A stretch of 64,000 bases of DNA. It comes from Rhizobium leguminosarum bv. trifolii WSM1325. GTDB lineage: Bacteria; Pseudomonadota; Alphaproteobacteria; Rhizobiales; Rhizobiaceae. This document shows, one piece after another, positions 25,233-34,441 of this stretch; position 1 is the stretch's first letter; each line of letters starts with the position of its first letter. The DNA is taken from assembly GCA_000023185.1 (NCBI GenBank), contig CP001622.1, forward strand, positions 2,976,001 to 3,040,000, in the 5' to 3' direction. Under the pieces are notes generated by a model that had not been told where the DNA came from, did not search any database, and saw only the letters and a program-made list of their open reading frames with translations. The translations under genes and the position numbers were made by a program.

Positions 25233-27230
25233 TCAAAGAAACACTTTCGCGATGGAAGCACCGCAACCATCGCGAAACGAGGCAAACGTCAGAACTCTTG
25301 CCAGTCGTTCAATGCCACGCTTGACGCTAGGCTCTCCGAATGCCTTCGCGACCCTGCTTCCCAACACTCTGGCGGGAGAATCAACCTGCGGGCTCCGCGC
25401 CTCCGCAACATAGACGCGCGGACCCGTTGACCCCTGCCGAATAACCGCAGCGACCTTGAAGGGCGCGACCAGTTGCTTCAGCTTCGCTGATTCCTGGGCA
25501 AGAGTAGCGGCAGCTGCTGTGGACTCTTCCACCATGGCGGCGTTCTGCTGCGTCACCTGATCCATCGTATTAACCGCGGTGTTGACCTCAGACAGCCCGA
25601 CGGATTGCTCCTTTGCCGCGACAGTGATTGCGTCCATATGAGTATTGATCTGGCCGATGAGCCCGCCGATCGAGTCAAGCGACTGACGCGTATCGCGGAC
25701 GAGTTTAACGCCGCTTTGAACTTCCGTGGACGAATTCTGAATCAGGCCTTTGATCTCCTTGGCGGCTCGTGCAGCGCGCTGGGCGAGTTCTCGCACCTCT
25801 TGTGCAACCACCGCAAACCCCTTCCCCGCATCGCCCGCGCGCGCGGCTTCCACGCCAGCGTTGAGCGCCAGTAGGTTCGTTTGGAACGCAATTTCGTCGA
25901 TCACCCCAATTATGTTGGAGATCTGTTGCGAGCTTTCCTCGATCCGACGCATGGCATCCTCGGCGTCGGAGACGACCTCGGCAGATTTCGCAGCGCTGTG
26001 ATTGGCTTGCGTTGCGACCCGACGTGCTTCCTCCGTGAGCTTGGCAGATGAGCCGACGTTGACCGTGATCTCATCCAGGGCTGCTGCGGTCTCTTCCAAG
26101 GAGGCGGCCTGTTGTTCGGTTCTTTTTGCGAGATCATGAGCGCCTGACGCAATTTCGGACGTCCCGCTATCCATCGTTGAAATGCTGTCTACGATTGCTG
26201 AAAGAGCGGTCCCGAGCTGCTGCACCGATTGATTGAAATCGTGACGCAACGGCTCGAAATCAGGAGCGAATGCTTCCTCCAACTGGAAGGCGAGATCCCC
26301 CGCGGCCAACCGCTTTAAGCCCCCGCCAATGCCCGAAGTTGCCGCCCTGAGACGTTCATTGGCTGCCGCTTCGGCCGACTGCTGAACAGCGATGCGATTT
26401 GCTTCCTGGAGATTGCGGCCAGTCTCAGCTTCTTCTTCCAAGCGAGCATTGGTGATCGCGGCCTGGCGGAATACTTCCACCGCCGCGGCCATGGCGCCAA
26501 TCTCGTCGGCGCGCCCCGCGAAGGGAATCTTCACGCTGGTGTCGCCGGATGCGAGCTTGCGCATCGCGGCCGTTATCTTCGTGGCCAGGTCGGCGATGGC
26601 GTACACGGCAAAAGCCGCGGCGGCTGCGACCAAGATCAGGCTGACCAAAAGAATGATGAAAGTGAAATTCAGGGTCGAGCCATAAACCTGAAGGCTGGTC
26701 TGGTGAGCCTGCTGACCTCTTTCCATGGCGGATTTCACCAGATCATTGGCTAACGCAGTCATTTTATCAGCGATATTCTTAACATCGGTCGCAAAGACGC
26801 CTGTGGCGGCTTGTCCGTTGCCTTCATAAGAATAATCCATCATTTCCCGCAGAGGTTTGTCATAGTCCTTCGCGACTGCTTGCATTTTTTCAAAGATTTC
26901 TCTCTCGTGCGGCGTCGTAATCAGGGGCTCGTATGCCTTGATCTCTTCGTTCAGTTTCGTCTTCTGGGAGGAGACGAGCGTTTCTGCAAATTTCTTCTGG
27001 TCTTGCGTTGCCTGCAACAGATGGTTGGCCGCCAAGATGCCTAGCTCGAATCTCGCCTGAGCAATTTGATGAGCCTGATGCACGCTTGGAAGGTAGCTCT
27101 CGCTAAACTCCTCGGTCTGCTCGTTGAGTATCCGCATGCCGCTGATGGCGGCGTATCCGAATGCCGCGACGAGACATCCTAATAAGAAGAAGATGCCAAC
27201 CATGGCCACTTTGATACTCGGTCTTTGCAC
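25233..27230 (-). CDS. Methyl-accepting chemotaxis protein
   Basis: 665 aa chemoreceptor. TM1 is at about residues 8-30, followed by a periplasmic four-helix-bundle sensor (about 31-190; ARFELGILAANHLL), TM2 (about 193-215) and HAMP (about 215-270). A second HAMP-like linker precedes the cytoplasmic signalling hairpin, whose tip reads IDEIAFQTNLLALNAGVEAARAGD. Methylation helices contain the usual EE/QQ pairs. The C-terminal 60 residues extend past the signalling domain without the CheR-tethering pentapeptide. The ligand is unknown. It is transcribed toward the BA14K gene. Confidence 0.93.
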   Translation of the reverse strand: MQRPSIKVAMVGIFFLLGCLVAAFGYAAISGMRILNEQTEEFSESYLPSVHQAHQIAQARFELGILAANHLLQATQDQKKFAETLVSSQKTKLNEEIKAYEPLITTPHEREIFEKMQAVAKDYDKPLREMMDYSYEGNGQAATGVFATDVKNIADKMTALANDLVKSAMERGQQAHQTSLQVYGSTLNFTFIILLVSLILVAAAAAFAVYAIADLATKITAAMRKLASGDTSVKIPFAGRADEIGAMAAAVEVFRQAAITNARLEEEAETGRNLQEANRIAVQQSAEAAANERLRAATSGIGGGLKRLAAGDLAFQLEEAFAPDFEPLRHDFNQSVQQLGTALSAIVDSISTMDSGTSEIASGAHDLAKRTEQQAASLEETAAALDEITVNVGSSAKLTEEARRVATQANHSAAKSAEVVSDAEDAMRRIEESSQQISNIIGVIDEIAFQTNLLALNAGVEAARAGDAGKGFAVVAQEVRELAQRAARAAKEIKGLIQNSSTEVQSGVKLVRDTRQSLDSIGGLIGQINTHMDAITVAAKEQSVGLSEVNTAVNTMDQVTQQNAAMVEESTAAAATLAQESAKLKQLVAPFKVAAVIRQGSTGPRVYVAEARSPQVDSPARVLGSRVAKAFGEPSVKRGIERLARVLTFASFRDGCGASIAKVFL

Positions 27231-27717
27231 GATCCTAGCCTCTCTATGCTTTTGCAGTTCGCTTCCGCTGCGGGTTCTCTCAAGGTGGTGGAACCGCTGC
27301 TGGTGATCCCGAACGAAAGCCGATTAACTCGCTCCTCGCGGTTAACGATTGCGCACAGAATCTATGGTTGAAACGAAAGATGCGCCTAGCGGATAGAGCC
27401 TGCGTCTGTCGAACAGGCATGCGTTGCGCTCGTTTCGTCATGCGCGAGTGAAAAGCTGGACAGCGCGATAATCTAACCCCTCAGGTAACGCATTGCGTAG
27501 AGCTTGACGCGCAGAGATTTGTGCAGTCAGCGCTTCGGGACTCGTCATTGACCGGGAAGAGAGCGCAATCTGAAACCGGACGAAGGCGGCTTACGCCAGA
27601 GATAATGCAGGCCGGTTGGGTAATGCTTGATAAGGCCGACATGCTGGGCCGGTTCACCTTGAAAGCGATCTCGTAAAACCAGACTCAAGGGAGATCGCCC
27701 CACGCCTCCGAAATTTC
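27231..27717. other. Gene-poor stretch between chemoreceptor and AraC pseudogene
   Basis: About 490 bp without a supported gene. A minus-strand open frame at 27545-27808 has no recognised domain and overlaps the AraC-like gene. The chemoreceptor promoter must lie in the left part. Nothing else was identified. Confidence 0.5.
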
Positions 27718-28689
27718 CTAGCCTCTCTTGGAAAGGGTTTGAGAAGGCAATTCGCCAAATCGGGAATGATAGTCTGCTGCGAAACGACCCAATTGGAAAA
27801 ACTGCCATGTTTGGGCAACCTGGGCAATCGTTCTCACATTGTCACCCGTCAGGAGTTCTTTGCGAACGGCTTCCAGTCGAAGATCCTTAAGATAACGCAT
27901 TGGACTCGTGAACTTAAATTGTTGGAAACCTAGTTGTAGTGCACGCGTGCTGCCCCCTGATGCCTGCACGATTTGTTCCAAAGTAAGGACCTCGTGCAGA
28001 TGAGCGCGCATAAACTCGATTGCCCTTTTTACTTGGCGAGGTGACGCGGTCGGCCCCCCGGCATGCAATCGATCGGAGAAGGAATGTTGTAGCGAGCCGA
28101 GCGCGAGGTTGAAGAATGCGTCCGACAGGCTCGCGAACACGCTTGGTGGCAGCGACGTAACATTTGACCCACCCTCGAAGATGAGATTGGCCAATTGGCC
28201 GAGCAGATACCCGGCACCATTGCTTAGGTCGATCTCGGGATGAAACGCGAAATTGTCTCCAACGGATGTCTCCAGGATGACTGAAAGCCGACGTTGCATT
28301 TCGGTTCGATCGACAGCTACGGTCAAGTGCCCGCGCCGCTCGGCGATGTCGAAGCCCCTATTATGCGCCGCGTCAACTATCACTCCTTTTCCCGGAGCTT
28401 ATGCGAAGTCCTCGGAAAGACCCCGTATATTTGCAGTGCCTTCGTCCGGGAGAACGACAAGCAGTTTGTCCCCCTCCGCATGTCTGGTGTTGCGCATGCG
28501 TCCTTCATAGGCTGCTTTTATCAGAGTCATCGGTCCGAGGGTGACCATGTCACAACGAAAAGACAGCTTTCCTTTATCCAAGGGCTCGACCGTCACCGAC
28601 GATGCCGAAGTCGAAAGGAGGTGCGCCAGCTTATCCGGGTCGTTGCCGCTTTCGGCCGCCCGGATAAGCGTCGGACTATTTTTCTTCAA
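27718..28689 (-). pseudogene. AraC family regulator interrupted by an in-frame stop
   Basis: One frame of about 323 codons encodes an AraC-type regulator. The N-terminal ligand-binding half contains LIKAAYEGRMRNTRHAEGDK and LLVVLPDEGTANI. The C-terminal HTH half contains VKRAIEFMRAHLHEVLTLEQ and RYLKDLRLEAVRKELL, ending FQLGRFAADYHSRFGELPSQ. The frame is broken only by a TAA at 28401-28399, after SEDFA and before APGKGVIVDAAH; both sides read on in the same frame. A substitution is the simplest cause. The HTH half could be translated alone from the GTG at 28383, but without its sensor part. Confidence 0.8.
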
Positions 28690-28883
28690 TGGGATCTGCC
28701 TTCCGTCAATTTTGTAACATCACGTAAGCGCGCTTTCACTCTTTGAACAAGAACCGCAAAGAGCCCAAGGACGGCCTGCGGACCGCCGCTTTCTTTCTGT
28801 CGAACCGTCAATTGGCCTCTCCCGACCCTCCGCTTTCTCGACATTGCGCACCGCACCACGCGTCCCCGCGGCCGAGGAAAAAT

Positions 28884-28906
28884 ATTTCTACAAATTCCAT
28901 AGAAAT
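28884..28906. promoter_or_regulatory. Inverted repeat upstream of sulfonate-type ABC operon
   Basis: Perfect ATTTCTA-N9-TAGAAAT dyad about 77 bp before the substrate-binding-protein start, in an AT-rich segment. Position suits an operator or activator site; no regulator is identified. Confidence 0.4.
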
Positions 28907-28982
28907 AGAAGTTATAAGTTTCTCGCCCGTCACCAGTGCCCGTAGAACGTATCGATGGCAATCGTAGGGAGAGGAATAAGTT

Positions 28983-29951
28983 ATGGGCGTGTTTCGTTCG
29001 GCGATAATCGGCGCCGCGGTTGCCTTGGGACTGGGGCTGTCATCGGCTGAGGCTGCCGATCTTTCGGAAATCAGGATCGACTGGGCGACGTATAATCCCG
29101 TCAGCGTTCTTCTGAAAAAGGAAGGCCTGCTCGAAAAGGAATTCGCCAAGGACAATATCAGCATTCGCTGGGTGCAGTCCGCCGGCTCGAACAAGGCGCT
29201 GGAATTCCTGAACGCCGGATCGATCGATTTCGGCTCGACGGCGGGTGCGGCGGCACTGATCGCGCGGGTCAACGGCAATCCGATCACATCCATCTATGTG
29301 TATTCGCGCCCCGAATGGACGGCTCTGGTCACCCGCGCCGACAGTCCGATTTCCACCGTTCAGGATCTGAAGGGCAAGACGATCGCGGTGACGCGCGGCA
29401 CCGATCCGCATGTCTTTCTCGTCCGTGCCCTGGCCGATGCCGGCCTGAAACAATCGGACGTGAAGCTGGTCCTGCTGCAGCATGCCGATGGCAAGCTGGC
29501 GCTTCTGCGCGGCGATGTCGATGCGTGGGCCGGGCTCGATCCGCTGATGGCGGCCGCCGAAGTGGACGACAAGGCAAAGCTCTTCTATCGCAAGCCGGAA
29601 AACAACAGCTGGGGCGTGCTCAATACGACCGAGACCTTTGCCGCGAACCATCCCGATATCATCAAGCGCGTCATCGCCGTCTATGAGCAGGCACGGGCGG
29701 AGGCGCTCGCCGATCCTGCGGCACTCAAGGCGGCACTGGTGGAAGCGGCAAAGCTGCCGGACGACGTGATCGCCAAGCAGCTGGAGCGGACGGACATATC
29801 GCAATCGACGATCGGCGATCTGCAGCGCGATACGATCTCGAAAGCGGGCATCGCCCTGCAAAGCGCCGGTGTCCTGCCAGCAGACGTCGACATTCCCAAA
29901 GTCACGAACGAGCTGATCGACGATCGTTTTGCGGTCGGGAAAACCCAATAA
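28983..29951 (+). CDS. ABC transporter substrate-binding protein, SsuA/aliphatic sulfonate family
   Basis: 322 aa periplasmic protein. A signal peptide (residues 1-24, ending SSAEAA) precedes a two-lobed NMT1/SsuA-type fold. Landmarks are IDWATYNPVSVLLKKEG, ALEFLNAGSIDFGSTAGAAA and LKGKTIAVTRGTDPHVFLV. These proteins bind sulfonates, taurine or related organics. It is the first gene of an SBP-permease-ATPase operon with a strong Shine-Dalgarno (GGGAGAGGA). The exact ligand is not determined. Confidence 0.88.
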   Translation: MGVFRSAIIGAAVALGLGLSSAEAADLSEIRIDWATYNPVSVLLKKEGLLEKEFAKDNISIRWVQSAGSNKALEFLNAGSIDFGSTAGAAALIARVNGNPITSIYVYSRPEWTALVTRADSPISTVQDLKGKTIAVTRGTDPHVFLVRALADAGLKQSDVKLVLLQHADGKLALLRGDVDAWAGLDPLMAAAEVDDKAKLFYRKPENNSWGVLNTTETFAANHPDIIKRVIAVYEQARAEALADPAALKAALVEAAKLPDDVIAKQLERTDISQSTIGDLQRDTISKAGIALQSAGVLPADVDIPKVTNELIDDRFAVGKTQ

Positions 29952-29970
29952 CAGAGCATAGATCATCGCG

Positions 29971-30813
29971 ATGACGGACTTGACCGAAACCGGTATCAAG
30001 ACGGAAACGAGGACGCTGCGCTTGGTCGCGGCGTCTATCTTTTATGGAGTGAGCAACAAGGTGGCAGTGGCTGTTCTGCTACCGGCGCTCGGGCTCTTGT
30101 TCTGGGAGATTGCCATTGCGGCCGGCTGGTTCTCAGGCCGTCTCATGCCACCGCCATCCAGGGTCGCCGCGACGCTATGGGTGCTCTTGAAGTCTGGTGA
30201 ACTGCTCAATCATATCGGCATCACCACGGTACGGGTGTTTTTCGGATTTGCGATCGGCGCCGTCACGGCCACGATCGCCGGCGCTATAACTGGATATTTT
30301 GGGCTCGCCCGTCGACTGATCGATCCATCGCTTCAGGCGCTCCGCTCCATTCCGTCAATCGCCTGGGTACCGCTCTTCATTCTCTGGTTCGGGATCTTCG
30401 AGACATCGAAAGTGGCCTTGATCGCCGTGGGAGTCTTTTTTCCGGTCTATCTCGGCATCTCGGGCGCAATCCTCTCGGTTGATCGCAAGATTGTCGAGGT
30501 CGGGCGCATCTTCAGGCTTTCCGGCTTCACGCTGGTGCGGCGGGTCATGCTGCCTGCGGTCTTCCCGGCCTATGTGACTGCCTTGCGATCCGGCCTCGGT
30601 CTCGGTTGGATGTTCGTCGTCGCAGCGGAATTCATGGGAGCTTCGGAGGGCCTCGGCTATCTTCTCGTCGATGGCCAGCAAATGGGCAAGCCGGACCAGA
30701 TCATGGCTGCCATCATCGCCTTCGCGGTCGTCGGCAAGTTGACGGACAGTCTGCTGCTTGCGGCGACGACACCTTTCCTGACCTGGCAGGACAGTTACAG
30801 GCGTGAGGGATGA
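29971..30813 (+). CDS. ABC transporter permease, SsuC type
   Basis: 280 aa inner-membrane permease with about six membrane segments and a BPD_transp_1 domain. The EAA loop that docks the ATPase lies around ILSVDRKIVEVGRIFRLSG. It starts 19 bp after the substrate-binding gene and overlaps or abuts the ATPase gene. By family it moves sulfonates, taurine or nitrate-like solutes. Confidence 0.9.
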   Translation: MTDLTETGIKTETRTLRLVAASIFYGVSNKVAVAVLLPALGLLFWEIAIAAGWFSGRLMPPPSRVAATLWVLLKSGELLNHIGITTVRVFFGFAIGAVTATIAGAITGYFGLARRLIDPSLQALRSIPSIAWVPLFILWFGIFETSKVALIAVGVFFPVYLGISGAILSVDRKIVEVGRIFRLSGFTLVRRVMLPAVFPAYVTALRSGLGLGWMFVVAAEFMGASEGLGYLLVDGQQMGKPDQIMAAIIAFAVVGKLTDSLLLAATTPFLTWQDSYRREG

Positions 30814-30817
30814 GTTG

Positions 30818-31555
30818 ATGCTGACGCTGCGAAATTTGGAAAAAACCTATGCAAATGGGGTTCGTGCTCTGGAGGGTTTCTCGCTCGGGCTGGCTCCGGG
30901 AGAAATCGTCGCCGTCATCGGCGGATCCGGCTGCGGCAAGAGCACGTTGCTGCGCTTGATCAGCGGCCTCGACATTCCCACGCAAGGAACAGTCGAGCTG
31001 AACGGCGAAAAGGTTACCAAGCCGCATCCGCTGATCAATCTAATCTTTCAGGAGCCGCGCCTGTTTCCATGGCTAAGTGTCGCAAACAATGTTGGCTTCG
31101 GCCTCGCCGAACTCGAAGGCGATAATCGCAGGCAGCAGATAGAGGCTGCATTGGAAAAGGTGGGCCTCGGGAAATTGGGCGGACGGTGGCCGAAGGAGTT
31201 GTCAGGTGGCCAGGCCCAGAGAGTAGCAATCGCCCGCGCGCTGATTACCCGACCGGAAGTGCTGCTGCTGGATGAGCCCTTTTCGGCCCTCGATGCCTTC
31301 ACGCGCGCCGATCTGCAGGATCACCTGCTCGACATATGGGCCGAAACGCGCCCAACGCTCGTGCTGGTGACGCATGATATTGACGAGGCGCTTGTCCTCG
31401 CCGACCGAATTATCGTGATGCGACCATGGCCCGGTCGCATTCTCGAGGAGATCGGCATTGACCTGCCGAGAAAGCGTGATCGGGCATCGGCATCGTTCGA
31501 GGCCGCGAAAAGACAGTTGCTCATGTCGCTCAATGTATCGCTGCGGTCCACCTGA
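30818..31555 (+). CDS. ABC transporter ATP-binding protein, SsuB type
   Basis: About 245 aa. Walker A is GGSGCGKST, the Q-loop is in LIFQEPRLFPW, the signature is ELSGGQAQR, Walker B is VLLLDEPFSAL and the switch His is in THDIDEAL. The start is set at the ATG at 30818 with GAGG upstream; an in-frame GTG at 30803 overlapping the permease is the alternative. It energises the permease encoded directly upstream. Confidence 0.92.
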   Translation: MLTLRNLEKTYANGVRALEGFSLGLAPGEIVAVIGGSGCGKSTLLRLISGLDIPTQGTVELNGEKVTKPHPLINLIFQEPRLFPWLSVANNVGFGLAELEGDNRRQQIEAALEKVGLGKLGGRWPKELSGGQAQRVAIARALITRPEVLLLDEPFSALDAFTRADLQDHLLDIWAETRPTLVLVTHDIDEALVLADRIIVMRPWPGRILEEIGIDLPRKRDRASASFEAAKRQLLMSLNVSLRST

Positions 31556-31583
31556 TATGCCGCCGATTTGGCGCAGCCCCTGC

Positions 31584-32960
31584 CTAAGCCGGGATGCGGA
31601 TCGTTGCCCTCAGCCCACCGAGCGGGCTGTCACTGAGCGTGACGTTGCCGCCGTGGCTGCGGGCAATGTCGCGGGCGATCGCAAGGCCGAGCCCGGTCCC
31701 TGATGCATCGAGGTTGCGCGCCGAATCCAGCCGGAAGAACGGCTTGAACACGTCCTCACGGTTCTTTTCGGGAATGCCGGGCCCGTCATCGTCGAAGATG
31801 ACGGTCAGCCATTTGGCATTGTGCTTGGCCTCAATGTCGAGACTATCGGCATACCGGCGCGCGTTCGAGGCAAGGTTAGTGACGAGACGCATGAAGGCGT
31901 TCGGTCTGACGGAAATATCGTCATCGCCTTCGATCGAATAGCTGAATTTTTTACCGTACAGGGCGAAATCGGATTCCAGCTTTGCGAAGATCTCGCTGAG
32001 TTTCAGCTCGCCGACACCCTCTTCGACCTCGCCGCGTGCAAAGGCCATGTAGGCCTCCAGCATGGTCTGCATGTCGTTGACGTCATCGTTGAGGCCATGC
32101 AGGTCGGGATTGTCGCCGGCCAGTGCCAGCTGCAGCTTGAAGCGGGTGAGGATGGTGCGCAAATCATGGCTGACGCCGGAGAGCATCGCGGTACGCTGCT
32201 CGATCTGCCGTTCGATTCGCTCGCGCATTAGGATGAAGGCAAGACCGGCGCGCCTGACCTCGTCAGCCCCGCGCGGATAGAAATTATCGGGCTTCTGCCC
32301 CTTGCCGAAGCTTTCGGCGGCGCGCGCCAAGGTGAGGATCGGCCGAATCTGCCCGCGCAGGAAGAGGATAGAGATGCCGATCAGCACCAGCGAGGTGCCG
32401 ACCATCCAGACGATAAAGATATGCGTGTTCGAGGCATAGGTCTGGCTGCGCTTCGTCAGCACCCGCAGGATCTTGTTGTCGAGTTTGATGCGAATCTCGA
32501 CGAGGTTCGAGTTGCCGACCGTGTCGATCCAGAAAGGCCGATGGATCTCGTCGGTGATCTCGTCACTGAGGATGCCATCGAGGATCGAGAAGAACGGCTT
32601 GACGCGCGGCGGCGGCAGGTCGCCATCCGGCTCGATCGAGATCTGCAGGCTGAGCTGGTCGCGAGCGATGCGGATGATTTCGCTATAGTCCGAATTCTGC
32701 GGATAGGTCTCGATGATCTCGATGATCGCGGCGATGTCACGGGTGACCGCAAGCGACAGCCGCTCCGTCACCATTTGCCAGTGGCGCTCCATGAAGACGG
32801 CGGCGACGACGGATTGCAAGAGCACCATCGGAATGATGATGATCAGCAGCGAGCGTGCGTAAAGTCCGGTCGGCAGCCGCCGGCGCAGCCAGCGGACGAT
32901 CGAACGCCAGCCCGGCGCAGAAGTGCGGTCTTCCCGCCGCAAGCTGTCGATCGTCACCAT
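31584..32960 (-). CDS. EnvZ-like sensor histidine kinase
   Basis: 458 aa inner-membrane kinase. TM1 is at about residues 37-58, followed by a periplasmic sensor, TM2 (about 180-203), HAMP (about 203-255), DHp and ATPase domains. The H-box reads SGVSHDLRTILTRFK, with Ile where E. coli EnvZ has Pro; this is usual in alphaproteobacterial EnvZ-like kinases. G boxes are FDDDGPGIP and GTGLGLAIA. It is the third gene of a MarR-response regulator-kinase cluster. Osmotic or envelope sensing is inferred from homology. Confidence 0.9.
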   Translation of the reverse strand: MVTIDSLRREDRTSAPGWRSIVRWLRRRLPTGLYARSLLIIIIPMVLLQSVVAAVFMERHWQMVTERLSLAVTRDIAAIIEIIETYPQNSDYSEIIRIARDQLSLQISIEPDGDLPPPRVKPFFSILDGILSDEITDEIHRPFWIDTVGNSNLVEIRIKLDNKILRVLTKRSQTYASNTHIFIVWMVGTSLVLIGISILFLRGQIRPILTLARAAESFGKGQKPDNFYPRGADEVRRAGLAFILMRERIERQIEQRTAMLSGVSHDLRTILTRFKLQLALAGDNPDLHGLNDDVNDMQTMLEAYMAFARGEVEEGVGELKLSEIFAKLESDFALYGKKFSYSIEGDDDISVRPNAFMRLVTNLASNARRYADSLDIEAKHNAKWLTVIFDDDGPGIPEKNREDVFKPFFRLDSARNLDASGTGLGLAIARDIARSHGGNVTLSDSPLGGLRATIRIPA

Positions 32961-32984
32961 CAGCGCCGGTCCCGAACCTTGAGT

Positions 32985-33686
32985 TTAGTCGATGCTCAGC
33001 CTGTATCCGATACCGCGCACGGTCTGCAGCCAGACCGGATTGGCGGGATCATCCTCGATCTTACGCCGCAGCCGATTGATCTGCACGTCGATCGTCCGCT
33101 CGCCGACTTCGGTATCGTTGCCGATCAGTTCATGGCGCGGGATCGTGTCGCCGGCACGGCGCGCAAAGAGCAGCATGATCTCCTGCTCGCGGTCGGTGAG
33201 CCGGATCACCTCACTGGCTTTCTTCAGTTCCTTGCGGGTCAGCGAGAAGGTGTAGGGGCCGAACATCACCTGTTCGATCTTCGGTCCCTCGCCGCCGGCG
33301 TTGCGACGCAGGATGTTGTTGATGCGCAGCACCAGTTCGCGCGGGTCGAAGGGCTTGGAAAGATAGTCGTCGGCGCCTGCCTCGAGGCCCTCGATGCGGT
33401 TGCCCGATTCTGCCAACGCCGTCAGCATGATGATCGGCACGTTCTTGATGGCGCGAAGTCCGCGGGTGACGTCGATGCCGGATTCGCCAGGCATCATCAC
33501 GTCCATGATGATGAGGTCGAAATCGAGACCCGCAAGCTTGCGCTGCGCCTCGGCGCCGTCGGCGGCGACGGTAACGCGGAAGCCGTTCTCGGCGAGATAA
33601 CGATTGAGCAGCGCGCGGATGCGGGAGTCGTCATCGACCACCAGCAAGTGCGCCGCATCGTCGGAAATACCTGTCTTGACCGCCAT
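32985..33686 (-). CDS. OmpR/PhoB family response regulator
   Basis: 233 aa. The receiver domain (residues 10-125) has DDD near the N-terminus, the phospho-acceptor Asp in LIIMDVMMPG and the conserved Lys in YLSKPF. A C-terminal winged helix (about 135-230) contains LTDREQEIMLLFARRAGD and IDVQINRLRRKIEDD. It lies between the MarR gene (directly abutting) and the kinase gene (24 bp), so all three form one transcription unit. Partner of the EnvZ-like kinase. Confidence 0.93.
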   Translation of the reverse strand: MAVKTGISDDAAHLLVVDDDSRIRALLNRYLAENGFRVTVAADGAEAQRKLAGLDFDLIIMDVMMPGESGIDVTRGLRAIKNVPIIMLTALAESGNRIEGLEAGADDYLSKPFDPRELVLRINNILRRNAGGEGPKIEQVMFGPYTFSLTRKELKKASEVIRLTDREQEIMLLFARRAGDTIPRHELIGNDTEVGERTIDVQINRLRRKIEDDPANPVWLQTVRGIGYRLSID

Positions 33687-34178
33687 TCAATCCGCCCTCT
33701 GTCTGTCCCGCATTCCGCTGAGGAAAGCTTTTACGCCCTCCCGCACCTCCGCAGAAGCCCCTTCGAATGCCCGCTCAATGCGGCGCGATTGCGGCTCAGC
33801 AAGGGCAAGCGCCAGCTCTCGTCCCGATTTCGTTGGATAAAGCTTGCGTTGCCGCCGGTCCTCGGGACCTGCCACCTGGCGAATATAGCCTGAATCGATC
33901 AGCTGTTTCAGCACCCTTGCAAGGCTCTGCTTGGTGATCTTCAGCGTATCGAGAAGATCGGCCACCGTCATGCCGGGATTGCGGTTGACAAAATGCACGA
34001 CGCGGTGATGCGCCCGGCCGAAGCCGCTCTTTTCGAGGATGGCGTCAGGATCGGAAACGAAGTCGCGATAGGCGAAGAAGAACAGCTCGATGATCTCGAA
34101 ATCGATGATATCAGTATCTTCCATCGGCGTGGCCAGCGGCTCTGGCTTGCCTGCTTTCGGGCCGGTCTGTCGTGACAC
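33687..34178 (-). CDS. MarR family transcriptional regulator
   Basis: About 163 aa winged-helix regulator. The recognition helix region reads VADLLDTLKITKQSLARVLKQL and the wing reads QVAGPEDRRQRKLYPTKSG. An N-terminal hydrophobic helix (IELFFFAYRDFV) mediates dimerisation. The frame is open far upstream (to 34658), but the GTG at 34178 has AAAGGA eight bases upstream and gives the usual length; the ATG at 34124 is an alternative. Its stop abuts the response-regulator ATG. Confidence 0.85.
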   Translation of the reverse strand: MSRQTGPKAGKPEPLATPMEDTDIIDFEIIELFFFAYRDFVSDPDAILEKSGFGRAHHRVVHFVNRNPGMTVADLLDTLKITKQSLARVLKQLIDSGYIRQVAGPEDRRQRKLYPTKSGRELALALAEPQSRRIERAFEGASAEVREGVKAFLSGMRDRQRAD

Positions 34179-34441
34179 TCGGCATTTCCTTTCTTTTCCG
34201 CGCGCGGCGGGAAACTTTCGCGAAGATATGCCAGCTTTATTGATATAAATTTGCGTCGCTATCAGCTTCCGCGAACTCTGCGGGAGCCCCGCACGGCTCT
34301 CATTTCCCTGGCACTTCCCGGGAAACCAAGACCCGTCCGGCACTCCGACGCAATACGCGTTTTCCCTTGCGTCTGTGGATAAAACGTAATGGGGACAACA
34401 ATCAACAGGCATGGCGCTTGAAGCGCCGGAGGATTTTGGGA

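Noticed and set aside
27545..27808. 87-codon minus-strand ORF between the chemoreceptor and AraC pseudogene
   Set aside because: No family match by eye and it overlaps the AraC-like gene in another frame.
28686..28961. 91-codon minus-strand ORF upstream of the AraC-like gene
   Set aside because: Covers the promoter region of the ABC operon; composition is not protein-like and no domain is visible.
27231..31555. Genomic island between chemoreceptor and ABC operon
   Set aside because: A broken regulator and AT-rich spacers hint at transfer, but there is no integrase, tRNA target, direct repeats or insertion sequence to define one.
32421..33893. 490-codon plus-strand frame opposite the kinase and response-regulator genes
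   Set aside because: Antisense of two well-supported genes; low-complexity Arg/His/Asp sequence with no motif.
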